DNA of 64,000 bases from Nitrospirota bacterium. GTDB taxonomy: Bacteria; Nitrospirota; Thermodesulfovibrionia; Thermodesulfovibrionales; UBA6898. The stretch spans positions 62,001 to 126,000 of the forward strand of contig JACRLO010000020.1 of the NCBI GenBank assembly GCA_016235245.1. Direction: 5' to 3'. The notes under the pieces were generated by a model. It was not told the origin of the DNA and ran no database searches. It was given only the letters and a program-made list of their open reading frames with translations. The translations under genes were made by a program, and so were the position numbers. This document shows, piece by piece, positions 37,018 through 45,041 of this stretch. How positions within the stretch are numbered: position 1 is the first letter of the stretch; each line of letters opens with the position of its first letter.

Positions 37018-37731
37018 ATGATTGATATCCACTGTCATATACTGCCTGCCATTGATGACGGCTCTCCTGACATGGAGGCGACCATGAAGATGCTCGAGAT
37101 TGCAGCCGGAGACGGTATCGGTCATATTGTGGCCTCACCCCACTTCAGTCGGGGAGAGGGCCCCTCTTTTCTGAATATCCTGGCTAACCTCAGGGCAGTT
37201 CAGGATGAAGCAGCAAGACACGGCAGCCCGGTCAGACTGTACAGCGGAGCGGATGTCAGGCTCACCTACGAGCTGTTCGAAGCCATGGAAAAGAGGGAAC
37301 TGCCGACGATCAACGATTCACGGTATTTTCTGCTCGAACTTCCTGACCTCATCCCTCCGCATCTTGATGATTTCATCTTTGAATCAAAGATCAAGGGGTA
37401 CGTCCCGATCATCACGCACCCCGAGCGCAACTACAGTCTGCTTTCCGTATTCGAAAAAGCCGATACTCTCAGGGAATCCGGCGCATTGTTTCAGCTGACT
37501 GCCATGAGTATTACCGGCGATTTCGGCAGGCATATCAGAAAGTTCTCGCTGCACCTGCTCAAAAAGGGATATGTGGATTTTGTGGCCACAGACGCCCACG
37601 GCACAGAAGGGAGAGTCCCTGTTCTTTCCCGCGCCTACCGCGAAGTAACCGATATCCTTGACGCGGACGAGGCCCTGAGGATGTTCACCGCCAACCCGGG
37701 GGCTGTTCTCCAAAACAGAGAGCTGCCTTGA
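37018..37731 (+). CDS. CpsB/CapC-type (PHP) tyrosine phosphatase
   Basis: This 237-residue protein starts MIDIHCHILPAIDDGSPDMEA, the metal-binding motif of PHP-fold phosphatases such as CpsB/YwqE. Further metal ligands appear in ASPHFSRGEGP, ITHPERN and ATDAHGTEGR. These enzymes dephosphorylate BY-kinases, resetting the Wzc-type protein at 30105. The ATG at 37018 is chosen because longer frames run back through the DUF192 gene and the conserved domain begins here. It is one base after the upstream stop and overlaps the NusG-like gene. Confidence 0.94.
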   Translation: MIDIHCHILPAIDDGSPDMEATMKMLEIAAGDGIGHIVASPHFSRGEGPSFLNILANLRAVQDEAARHGSPVRLYSGADVRLTYELFEAMEKRELPTINDSRYFLLELPDLIPPHLDDFIFESKIKGYVPIITHPERNYSLLSVFEKADTLRESGALFQLTAMSITGDFGRHIRKFSLHLLKKGYVDFVATDAHGTEGRVPVLSRAYREVTDILDADEALRMFTANPGAVLQNRELP

Positions 37732-38210
37732 ACTGGTATGCCATATATACCAAACCGCAGTGTGAAGAGTCCGTATCACTGATGCTCAGAAATGCCGGGC
37801 TTCAGGTGCTCAGCCCGAAGATCCGCATCAGGAAATATCGCCAGGGCAGGTATGAACAGGTCATTGAAGCCCTGTTTAAGAATTACATCTTCGCCTGTTT
37901 CGACAGCGATACCCACCATCACATGATCCGCTACACCCGGGGCGTCAAATACATCGTCGGCAAAGACCATCCTATTGTTGTGCCAAAGGAAATCATCGAC
38001 GCCATGCAGCAGCAGATGGAAGACGACATCATAACGCCTGCGCTGGAGAGCCTGATAAAAGGCGACCGCGTCGTCATACGGGAAGGCCCCTTTGCGAGCT
38101 TCTACGGTATCTTTCAGCATCCTGTGCCGGGCAGAGACAGGGTTGTCATCCTCCTTGAAGCCCTCAACTCACGCCTTGAAGTCGAGGAAGTATCGCTCAG
38201 AAAGGCATAG
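37728..38210 (+). CDS. NusG/RfaH-like transcription elongation factor
   Basis: This 160-residue protein has an N-terminal NGN domain (NWYAIYTKPQCEESVSLML, ALFKNYIFACFD) and a C-terminal KOW-type segment (IKGDRVVIREGPFASFYGIFQHP). The family (RfaH, LoaP, UpxY) promotes read-through of long polysaccharide operons. Its start is the TTG at 37728 overlapping the phosphatase stop; no upstream ATG fits. Location near the end of the EPS operon rather than at its head is unusual for an autogenous antiterminator, so it may act on other glycan operons too. No ops-like element was recognised. Confidence 0.92.
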   Translation: MNWYAIYTKPQCEESVSLMLRNAGLQVLSPKIRIRKYRQGRYEQVIEALFKNYIFACFDSDTHHHMIRYTRGVKYIVGKDHPIVVPKEIIDAMQQQMEDDIITPALESLIKGDRVVIREGPFASFYGIFQHPVPGRDRVVILLEALNSRLEVEEVSLRKA

Positions 38211-38268
38211 ATATTACAGGAGACTGTGTTATTATTTTTATCTCTACTCGTGCTTGTAAGGAGTTTTT

Positions 38269-39279
38269 ATGTCTACGATACTCGTCACCGGCGCTGCCGG
38301 CTTCATCGGTTTTCATCTTTCCCGGAGACTGCTCGAACGGGGAGACCAGGTTGTAGGCCTGGACAACCTCAACGACTACTACGACGTCAACCTCAAGCTC
38401 AGCCGGCTCAAGCAGATTGCCATGAACCCTGACTTCAAGCCTGTGCGCATTGATCTTGCAGACAGAGACGCCATGAAGAGGCTTTTCGAAGAGGAGAAGT
38501 TCGATGTCGTGGTGAACCTTGCGGCCCAGGCAGGCGTGCGCTACTCCCTCATCAACCCGCATTCGTATGTGGACACCAACCTGAGCGGCTTCTGCAACAT
38601 CCTTGAGGGATGCAGACACGGCAGCGTGAAGCATCTCGTCTTTGCCTCATCGAGTTCGGTGTACGGCGCAAACACGAAGATGCCTTTTTCCGTGCATGAC
38701 AACGTGGACCATCCTGTCTCGCTCTATGCAGCCACAAAAAAGGCGAACGAGCTGATGGCCCATACCTATGCCAGCCTCTTTAAGATACCCTGCACCGGCC
38801 TGCGGTTTTTTACGGTCTACGGGCCGTGGGGACGGCCTGACATGGCGCTCTTCCTTTTTACCAGGGCGATAATCGAGGGCAGACCGATCGATGTCTTCAA
38901 TTACGGAAAGATGCAGCGCGACTTTACCTACATAGACGATATTGTCGAGGGAATTGTCAGGGTCATGGACAGGGTACCTGCACCGGACCCTGAGTGGTCA
39001 GGAGATAAACCTGACTCTGCCACCAGTTATGCCCCGTACAAGCTCTACAATATCGGCAACAACAACCCGGTCGAACTCATGCACTACATAGAAGTGCTTG
39101 AAACCTGCCTCGGTAGGAAGGCGGAGAAAAATCTTCTTCCGATGCAGGCAGGTGACGTTCCGGCCACCTATGCAGATGTCAACGATCTGATCAATGACGT
39201 CGGGTTCAAGCCCTCCACCTCGATAGAAGAAGGCATAAGGAAATTTGTCGAGTGGTATCAATGGTATTACAAAAGCTGA
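38269..39279 (+). CDS. UDP-glucuronate 4-epimerase (extended SDR)
   Basis: This 336-residue enzyme has an NAD-binding motif at 7-14 (TGAAGFIG), catalytic S129/Y153/K157 context (SSSSVYG and YAATKKANE), and the motif [13 protein letters not shown] typical of UDP-glucuronate and UDP-galacturonate 4-epimerases (CapI/LpsL). It supplies UDP-galacturonate for an acidic exopolysaccharide. A GGAG-type site (AAGGAG) lies eight or so bases before the ATG. It is separated from the NusG-like gene by 58 bases and is the last gene of the EPS run. Confidence 0.93.
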   Translation: MSTILVTGAAGFIGFHLSRRLLERGDQVVGLDNLNDYYDVNLKLSRLKQIAMNPDFKPVRIDLADRDAMKRLFEEEKFDVVVNLAAQAGVRYSLINPHSYVDTNLSGFCNILEGCRHGSVKHLVFASSSSVYGANTKMPFSVHDNVDHPVSLYAATKKANELMAHTYASLFKIPCTGLRFFTVYGPWGRPDMALFLFTRAIIEGRPIDVFNYGKMQRDFTYIDDIVEGIVRVMDRVPAPDPEWSGDKPDSATSYAPYKLYNIGNNNPVELMHYIEVLETCLGRKAEKNLLPMQAGDVPATYADVNDLINDVGFKPSTSIEEGIRKFVEWYQWYYKS

Positions 39280-39335
39280 GCGCCGGGACAGGCAGAGGGC
39301 TGAAACCCCAACCTGCCTTGCCTGGCAACTAAACC

Positions 39336-41570
39336 ATGTTCACCCAAAAACCTGATACGAAAACAAGGGTCAGTGACTTCATAGTGCAGCGGCTGCCAAT
39401 AGCGCTCCTTTTCCTGGGCATCGCCTCAATCGGACTCATTGCCGCAGTAGACCATATCAGCAGAAGCATGCGGCAGGCTTATCTCTATACCGACGTTGTC
39501 CATGAGATGGAGATCGAACTGAGCAAGGCCCATCTCGCACTGGAAGAGGACCTGCGGGGCATAGGAGGTCAGGACATCGCCCTGGTATGGCAGGGCATTG
39601 ACCGGACAGAGGCGATGGCCTCGGCAGTGCTTCACGGAGGGGTGTCACTCCACGGTCATACGATCAAACCCCTGCCTGATGGCAGCTTCAGGGATGATAT
39701 GGAAAACCTCCGATCCCTGGTAGTAAGGTTCAGAGAACTGGCACGGAATGTGTACAAAGACAAGTCCCTGTCTGAGATAAACAGCATGGACCGCGTATAC
39801 CATCAATTTCTTGTAAAGGCATTCATTCTTGACGAACAGCTTGAGGAACTTCAGGCCATAGATGAGCAGCGATCGAAAAAACTGATCATTCTCATTCTTA
39901 TTGCGTGGACCACAATTATCAGCGCTGCCGTAGCCGGGCTCTGGTACAGGGAACGGCTGAACAGGCGTATGCAGGCTGCAATCCTTAATGCGAAACACCA
40001 ATGGGAGCACACCTTTGACGTTATTCCCGACCTGATCGCGGTCATCGATAAAGACCACAGGATCGTCCGCGCCAACAGGGCAATGGCAGAGAAGGTGGGC
40101 CTTGAGCTGAAGGACATCCTCGGGAAAAAATGTTATGAGCTGTTCCATAAGACATCCGCCCCGATCGAATCCTGTCCCCATGCATTCCTGTTGCATGACA
40201 TGCAGGGACACGCAGCAGAGATCTACGAAAAGGAATTTGACGCATACTTTCTCGTAACCGTCTCACCCCTGATCGACGATTCCGGGACCTTTATCGGGTC
40301 TGTCCATGTTGCCAGGGACATCACCGCGCAGAAGAAGAATGCAGAGGAACTCCTGAACTACCGCAACAGACTTGAGAAACTGGTAGATCAGCGCACCAAT
40401 GAACTTGCAAAGACCAATGAGAAACTCAGCCGGGAGATTATCGGACATGAGCAGACCGCAGAAGCACTGCGCCAAAGTGAGGGCAGGTTCAGGCAGCTTT
40501 CTCAGCAATTCAACGTACTCCTTGATGAGATACCTGACAGCCTGATTGTCCTGTCGCCTGACCTGAAGGTCAAGTGGGCGAATAAAAGCGCACTTCAGGC
40601 GCTCATGCCTGCGGCAGATCAGGGCTCCGGACATTGCTATACGCTCTGGCATGATCAGGACAGACCCTGTGACGACTGTCCTGTGCTGAAAAGTATTCAG
40701 TCAGGGAATCCGGAAACAAGCCAGATAACAACGCCTGACGGCAGACTCTGGGCAGTGCGTTCCTATCCGATAAAAAACGAGAAGGGCGAAGTCGAGAGTG
40801 TCATGGAACTGAGCACCGATATCACCGAAAAAAAGAGTATCCAGGCAGAGCAGATGAGGGCAAACCATCTCGCATCGATCGGCGAGCTGGCAGCCGGCGT
40901 TGCCCGTGAGATCAATAACCCGATCAACGGCATCATCAACTATGCCCAGATTATTGTCAACAGCACTGACCCTGAGGCCAGACAATACGATATTGCAAAG
41001 AGGATTATCAAAGAGGGCGAGCGGATTTCGTTCATTGTGACAAGCCTGCTCTCCTTTGCCCGCGAGCGGAAAGAAGAGAAAATACCGGTATCGGTCCATC
41101 AGGTCCTCTCCGATGCCCTTGCCCTGACCGAGGTGCAGCTGAAGAAAAGCGGCATTGATCTGAGGCTGGATATAGGCGCGCAGGTCCCTCTCATAAAGGT
41201 CCATGCGCAGCAGATACAGCAGGTCTTCCTGAACATCATCAATAACGCCAGATACGCGCTCAGAGAAAAGTATCCCCAGACTGACCCTGACAAGATTATT
41301 CTCATAACAGCAGGGGAATCGGTAATCAACGGAGAACACCTTGTGCAGATCGTTTTCGAAGACCACGGCATTGGCATCCCCAGCCCTAATATCGATAAGG
41401 TGATGAACCCCTTTTATACGACAAAGCCGGTCGGCATCGGCACCGGACTCGGCCTGAGCATAAGCCACGGGATCATCGTTGACCATGGCGGCAGGTTGTC
41501 TGTCGAGAGCGAGGAAGGCGCCTATACCCGTATTATCGTATCCCTGCCGGCATATAAGGAACCCGTATGA
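39336..41570 (+). CDS. PAS histidine kinase with His-to-Arg change in the H-box
   Basis: This 744-residue protein has TM1 (about 20-38), a periplasmic helical domain (about 40-185), TM2 (about 187-207), two PAS domains (about 225-340 and 395-510) and HisKA/HATPase (about 515-740; FEDHGIGIP, GIGTGLGLSIS). The H-box reads ELAAGVAREINNP: residue 524 is Arg (CGT at 40905-40907) where kinases of this class have His (CAT/CAC), so autophosphorylation should fail unless another residue serves. The ATP-binding motifs are intact. Both PAS domains carry Cys/His patterns (CYELFHKTSAPIESCPH; CYTLWHDQDRPCDDCP) that could bind a cofactor or metal. It overlaps the sigma-54 regulator gene by four bases. Confidence 0.92.
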   Translation: MFTQKPDTKTRVSDFIVQRLPIALLFLGIASIGLIAAVDHISRSMRQAYLYTDVVHEMEIELSKAHLALEEDLRGIGGQDIALVWQGIDRTEAMASAVLHGGVSLHGHTIKPLPDGSFRDDMENLRSLVVRFRELARNVYKDKSLSEINSMDRVYHQFLVKAFILDEQLEELQAIDEQRSKKLIILILIAWTTIISAAVAGLWYRERLNRRMQAAILNAKHQWEHTFDVIPDLIAVIDKDHRIVRANRAMAEKVGLELKDILGKKCYELFHKTSAPIESCPHAFLLHDMQGHAAEIYEKEFDAYFLVTVSPLIDDSGTFIGSVHVARDITAQKKNAEELLNYRNRLEKLVDQRTNELAKTNEKLSREIIGHEQTAEALRQSEGRFRQLSQQFNVLLDEIPDSLIVLSPDLKVKWANKSALQALMPAADQGSGHCYTLWHDQDRPCDDCPVLKSIQSGNPETSQITTPDGRLWAVRSYPIKNEKGEVESVMELSTDITEKKSIQAEQMRANHLASIGELAAGVAREINNPINGIINYAQIIVNSTDPEARQYDIAKRIIKEGERISFIVTSLLSFARERKEEKIPVSVHQVLSDALALTEVQLKKSGIDLRLDIGAQVPLIKVHAQQIQQVFLNIINNARYALREKYPQTDPDKIILITAGESVINGEHLVQIVFEDHGIGIPSPNIDKVMNPFYTTKPVGIGTGLGLSISHGIIVDHGGRLSVESEEGAYTRIIVSLPAYKEPV

Positions 41571-43267
41571 AACAGAAAATATTGATCATTGACGACGAAG
41601 AGAGCCTGCGGTACACCTTTGCGGCGTTTCTGACAGACGAAGGATACGAGGTTGCTTCTGCAGAGACCTTCGATGCAGGCATTACGCACCTCGCGGAAGA
41701 AAGTGTTGATCTTATCTTTGCAGATATCCTTCTGGGGGACAAGACAGGGATCGACCTCCTGCGGGAGATCAGGACAAGAAACCTCACCTGCCCGGTCGTT
41801 ATGGTGACCGGTTCGCCGAATTTTGAGACCGCTTCCGAGGCGCTGCGCCTGGGCGCCTTCGACTATCTGGCAAAGCCCGTAACACAGAAGGCCCTGCTTC
41901 ATACTGCGGCCCTGGCGCTGAAGCAGAAAGCACTTCTTGACGAAAACGAGCGTATCAGGACCAACCTTGAGGCGGTATTCAGGAGCGTCAGGGACGGCAT
42001 TATCACGGTAGACTCTGGCATGCTGGTCATTGAGATGAATAACGCTGCCCAGGCCATCTGCGGCTATTCCCGCAACAGCGCGCAGGGGCAGCCGATAGCA
42101 TCTCTGCCGACCGGCTGCATGAAGAAATGCCTTGAAGCGCTGACAAAGACCATACAGGAAAAGAAGACGGTTGAACTCTTTCGCATCGACTGCCGCCACA
42201 AAGACAGGCCTGGACAGGTGGTCAACGTCGCGACCTCTCCCCTGATCGGGCCTCACCATGAATTTTCAGGCGCCGTCATGGTGCTCAGTGATGAAACCCG
42301 CATTGCAGACCTTGAATCCGACATGGGACAGCGCAAGCAGTTCCATGGCATGATCGGAAAGAGCGAGCAGATGCAGAATATCTACAGCCTTGTGGAGCAG
42401 GTTGCCGACTTCCCGACTACCGTGCTGATCAGGGGTGAAAGCGGCACAGGCAAGGAGCTTGTTGCCGAGGCGCTCCACTACCGGGGGACACGAAGCGCAA
42501 AGTCCCTGATCAGGGTCAACTGCGCATCGCTGCCTGAAAACCTTCTTGAGAGCGAACTCTTCGGCCATGTAAAGGGTGCATTTACCGGCGCAATCAGCGA
42601 CAGGGCAGGCAGGTTCGAGCTTGCGGACAAGGGAACGATCTTCCTCGACGAGATCGGAGACATGCCGCTGTCTGTCCAGGTGCGTCTGCTCAGGGTCCTC
42701 CAGGAAAGGGAGTTCGAACGGGTCGGCAGTGCAGCACCGATCAAGGTAGATGTCAGGGTAATCGCTGCTACCAACAATAATCTGCTCGAAAAAATACAGA
42801 AGGGTGAGTTCAGGGAAGATCTCTATTACCGCCTGAAGGTGGTCGAGATGGCCATCCCTCCGCTGAGGCAGAGAAAAGAGGACATCCCGCTTCTTACAGC
42901 ACATTTTATCCGGCGTTTCAGCAGGAAGTTCAGCAAAGACATACGGGATGTTTCTGCTGCAGTGATGGACCTGTTTATGCACCATAACTGGCCCGGCAAT
43001 ATCCGTGAACTTGAGCATGTCCTTGAGCATGCCTGTATCCTCTGCAGGGACGGCATCATAACAGCCGAATGTCTGCCAAAGGATTTTATCGGGCAGGGAC
43101 GGAATATTGAAAGCAGCCCTGATCAGGCCGGCGAAAAAGAAAAGATCATACAGGCGCTCAGGAAGGCCGGAGGAAACAAGGCAAAGGCCGCCCGCCTTTT
43201 AGGCATCAGCAGAAGAACCATGTACCGCAAAATTGAAGACCTCCAGATTCCTGACACTGAGCCCTAA
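41567..43267 (+). CDS. Sigma-54-dependent response regulator (REC-PAS-AAA-HTH)
   Basis: This 566-residue NtrC-type activator has a receiver with phospho-Asp D53 (LIFADILLGDKTG), a PAS domain (about 130-250), an AAA+ domain with Walker A GESGTGKE, the sigma-54 contact loop ELFGHVKGAFTGA, Walker B TIFLDEIGDM and an R-finger region, then a C-terminal Fis-type HTH (NKAKAARLLGISRRTMYRKI). It activates sigma-54 promoters, plausibly of the EPS operon upstream or the metal-redox operon downstream. No strong -24/-12 site was found in either promoter region. It is translationally coupled to the H-box-altered kinase. Confidence 0.95.
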   Translation: MKQKILIIDDEESLRYTFAAFLTDEGYEVASAETFDAGITHLAEESVDLIFADILLGDKTGIDLLREIRTRNLTCPVVMVTGSPNFETASEALRLGAFDYLAKPVTQKALLHTAALALKQKALLDENERIRTNLEAVFRSVRDGIITVDSGMLVIEMNNAAQAICGYSRNSAQGQPIASLPTGCMKKCLEALTKTIQEKKTVELFRIDCRHKDRPGQVVNVATSPLIGPHHEFSGAVMVLSDETRIADLESDMGQRKQFHGMIGKSEQMQNIYSLVEQVADFPTTVLIRGESGTGKELVAEALHYRGTRSAKSLIRVNCASLPENLLESELFGHVKGAFTGAISDRAGRFELADKGTIFLDEIGDMPLSVQVRLLRVLQEREFERVGSAAPIKVDVRVIAATNNNLLEKIQKGEFREDLYYRLKVVEMAIPPLRQRKEDIPLLTAHFIRRFSRKFSKDIRDVSAAVMDLFMHHNWPGNIRELEHVLEHACILCRDGIITAECLPKDFIGQGRNIESSPDQAGEKEKIIQALRKAGGNKAKAARLLGISRRTMYRKIEDLQIPDTEP

Positions 43268-43466
43268 CCTGCCATAACACCCAAGGCAAAGACACATAAG
43301 TGTGCCGCGCACTACTGTGTCATGGCACATATTTAGTTTCATCACCCCTGCGTCAGTCTGCCCTCCTCTAATTTCAACCCGTTGTTTTTAAATCATAAAA
43401 ATCCATAGTCTTGCCAAATGAACTTTTCTTAATTTCGGGCACACTAATTGTTATTACTTTATTGCG

Positions 43467-43694
43467 ATGCAGAATAATAATGAATTAAAAGATGGCAATA
43501 AATCTGGTACGCAGGGCCTGACAAGGTTTATTGCCATGGTGAGATGCCCTTATCTTTTGCATCCCTTTTCTGACTGTTACTGTTCGCAGATGAACAGCCA
43601 GATGACCGAAAAAGCAGTTAAATTTTGCGGTGGTGACTTCAAGGATTGTGATGTCTATCAAAATCATCTCACACAGGAGATTCAGCCTGCCTGA
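43467..43694 (+). CDS. Small Cys-rich protein of unknown function
   Basis: This 75-residue soluble protein has five cysteines in the order C-x10-C-x-C-x15-C-x5-C (RCPYLLHPF, DCYCSQM, KFCGGDFKDC). The spacing suggests a zinc or Fe-S site. The ATG at 43467 has no good ribosome site; MVRCPYLLHPF at 43536 is an alternative start. It precedes the FKBP gene by 40 bases and is probably the first gene of the metal-redox operon. I recognise the general pattern of small Cys-cluster proteins but no named family. Confidence 0.65.
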   Translation: MQNNNELKDGNKSGTQGLTRFIAMVRCPYLLHPFSDCYCSQMNSQMTEKAVKFCGGDFKDCDVYQNHLTQEIQPA

Positions 43695-43734
43695 TGCATG
43701 GGCCGGGCTCTTTAAAAAAGAGGAAATAAGGACT

Positions 43735-44403
43735 ATGAAACGTATTGTAATCTTGTTGTCCCTGATCGCAGCGCTGACCGTGCCGGCGTTTGGAGCAGAC
43801 GCTCCGATGACTGAGGAGCAGAAAACACTCTATGCCATTGGATTGAGTGTGGCAAAATCGCTTGTTCCCTTCAGCCTCACCCCTGCTGAACTCGAATTTG
43901 TGAAACAGGGTCTGACCGATGCTATTACGGGCAGCAAACCGGGCATCGAGCTGAGCGCCTACAATACCAGGATACAGGAAATGGCGCGTGCCCGCCGCAA
44001 GGTCCAGGGCGAAAAACTGGAACCGGAGAATAAGGCCGCCCTGGAGAAGGTAGCGGCTGAAAAAGGCGCCGTAAAGACCGCCTCCGGCCTGGTCTATCTG
44101 TCACTCAGGGAAGGGACCGGAACAGGTCCGATGGCGGCTGACACAGTCAGGGCCAACTATCGCGGCACGCTCCCTGACGGCAGGGAGTTCGACAGTTCCG
44201 CCAAACGCGGCAAGCCCCTTGAGTTCAAGCTGGAGAGCGTCATAAAGTGCTGGTCAGAAGGCCTGCAGATGATGAAGCCGGGCGGCAAGGCAATAATAGC
44301 CTGCCCTGCAGCACTCGCCTATGGCGACATCGGCGCAGGAGACCTGATTCTCCCCGGCGCCACATTAACGTTCGAAATCGAGCTGCTTGAGGTGAAGAAA
44401 TAG
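43735..44403 (+). CDS. Exported FKBP-type peptidyl-prolyl isomerase
   Basis: This 222-residue protein starts at 43735 after a GAGGAAATAAGG ribosome region; the frame's upstream extension overlaps the small Cys protein. A signal peptide (MKRIVILLSLIAALTVPAFGA), an N-terminal dimerisation-type helical region (FKBP_N, about 25-110), and an FKBP domain (about 125-222; VRANYRGTLPDGREFDSS, GLQMMKPGGKA, LPGATLTFEIELLEV) follow. These periplasmic isomerases help fold outer-membrane or secreted proteins; here the likely client is the multicopper oxidase of the same operon. The GTG start of the SCO gene overlaps its stop. Confidence 0.94.
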   Translation: MKRIVILLSLIAALTVPAFGADAPMTEEQKTLYAIGLSVAKSLVPFSLTPAELEFVKQGLTDAITGSKPGIELSAYNTRIQEMARARRKVQGEKLEPENKAALEKVAAEKGAVKTASGLVYLSLREGTGTGPMAADTVRANYRGTLPDGREFDSSAKRGKPLEFKLESVIKCWSEGLQMMKPGGKAIIACPAALAYGDIGAGDLILPGATLTFEIELLEVKK

Positions 44404-45041
44404 TGATAGCTGCGAATCAAACATTGGGTGATCAGCTCTCAGCTTTCAGCTGTCAGTTGTCAGCTTTCTCACGCATTACTCATTACGCATTACTCATTAC
44501 GGCAGTTCTCTTCCTGCTTCTAACGCCTGCTGCCTCTGCCGATACCAGGACCTATCAGCGCTCTGTCGAAAAATATGCGGTACCTGATGTCACCCTGATC
44601 AACCAGGACGGCAACAAGGTCCGCTTCAAAAACTTCCTCTCAGAAGACAAACCGGTTGTCGTTGACTTTATTTTCGGCACCTGCACCACCATCTGCCCGG
44701 TACTGTCGGCCGGCTATGCCAGCCTGCAGCAGAAACTGGGAGGGGGGTCGGAAAAAGTCCATCTTGTCTCCATATCGATCGATCCTGAAAATGACAAGCC
44801 CGCTGTGCTTAAGGACTACCTGAAGCGCTATCGCTCAAAGCCGGGATGGGACTTTCTGACCGGGTCGCGCAAAGATATCGAAAGGGTCATGAAGGCCTTC
44901 AATGCCAATATCCCGGATAAGATGTCACACTATGCGCTCACCTTTATCCGCATGCCGAAGGAAGAGAGCTGGATCAGGATCAACGGCATGATGAGCACCT
45001 CGGAGTTCCTTGCCGAGAGCCAGAAGGCAGGCATACGATGA
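44403..45041 (+). CDS. SCO1/SenC-family copper chaperone-like protein
   Basis: This 212-residue protein has a thioredoxin-like SCO domain (about 55-210). The copper/redox cysteines are FGTCTTICPVL (CxxxC) and the distal His is in DKMSHYALTFI. SCO proteins deliver copper or reduce cysteines during assembly of cupredoxin sites. With a multicopper oxidase downstream, that is its probable client. Start is the GTG at 44403 overlapping the FKBP stop. The N-terminal 45 residues are odd: repeated QLSAFSCQLSAFS and THYALLIT-like sequence produced by tandem DNA repeats (44431-44498) precede or replace a normal signal peptide; hydrophobic residues about 29-43 still form an export signal. Confidence 0.9.
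   Translation: MIAANQTLGDQLSAFSCQLSAFSRITHYALLITAVLFLLLTPAASADTRTYQRSVEKYAVPDVTLINQDGNKVRFKNFLSEDKPVVVDFIFGTCTTICPVLSAGYASLQQKLGGGSEKVHLVSISIDPENDKPAVLKDYLKRYRSKPGWDFLTGSRKDIERVMKAFNANIPDKMSHYALTFIRMPKEESWIRINGMMSTSEFLAESQKAGIR
44431..44498 (+). repeat. Tandem and interspersed short repeats inside a signal-peptide region
   Basis: TCAGCTTTCAGCTGTCAGT-like repeats (44432-44468) are followed by two exact copies of the 14-mer ACGCATTACTCATT (44471-44484, 44485-44498). They lie in frame in the SCO gene's signal region. Related TCAGC-rich sequence recurs at 45047-45080 and 46802-46845, at the starts of the next two genes. Confidence 0.8.

Noticed and set aside
42266-43030. Minus-strand open frame of 254 codons
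   Set aside because: Antisense to the AAA+ domain of the sigma-54 activator with no own signals.
43323-43338. TGGCAC-containing sequence resembling a sigma-54 -24 element upstream of the metal-redox operon
   Set aside because: The expected -12 TTGC is replaced by TTAG at the required spacing, so the match is not convincing.
44431-44498. CRISPR-like array
   Set aside because: Repeats are directly abutting 14-mers without spacers and lie inside a coding frame; no cas genes in the window.
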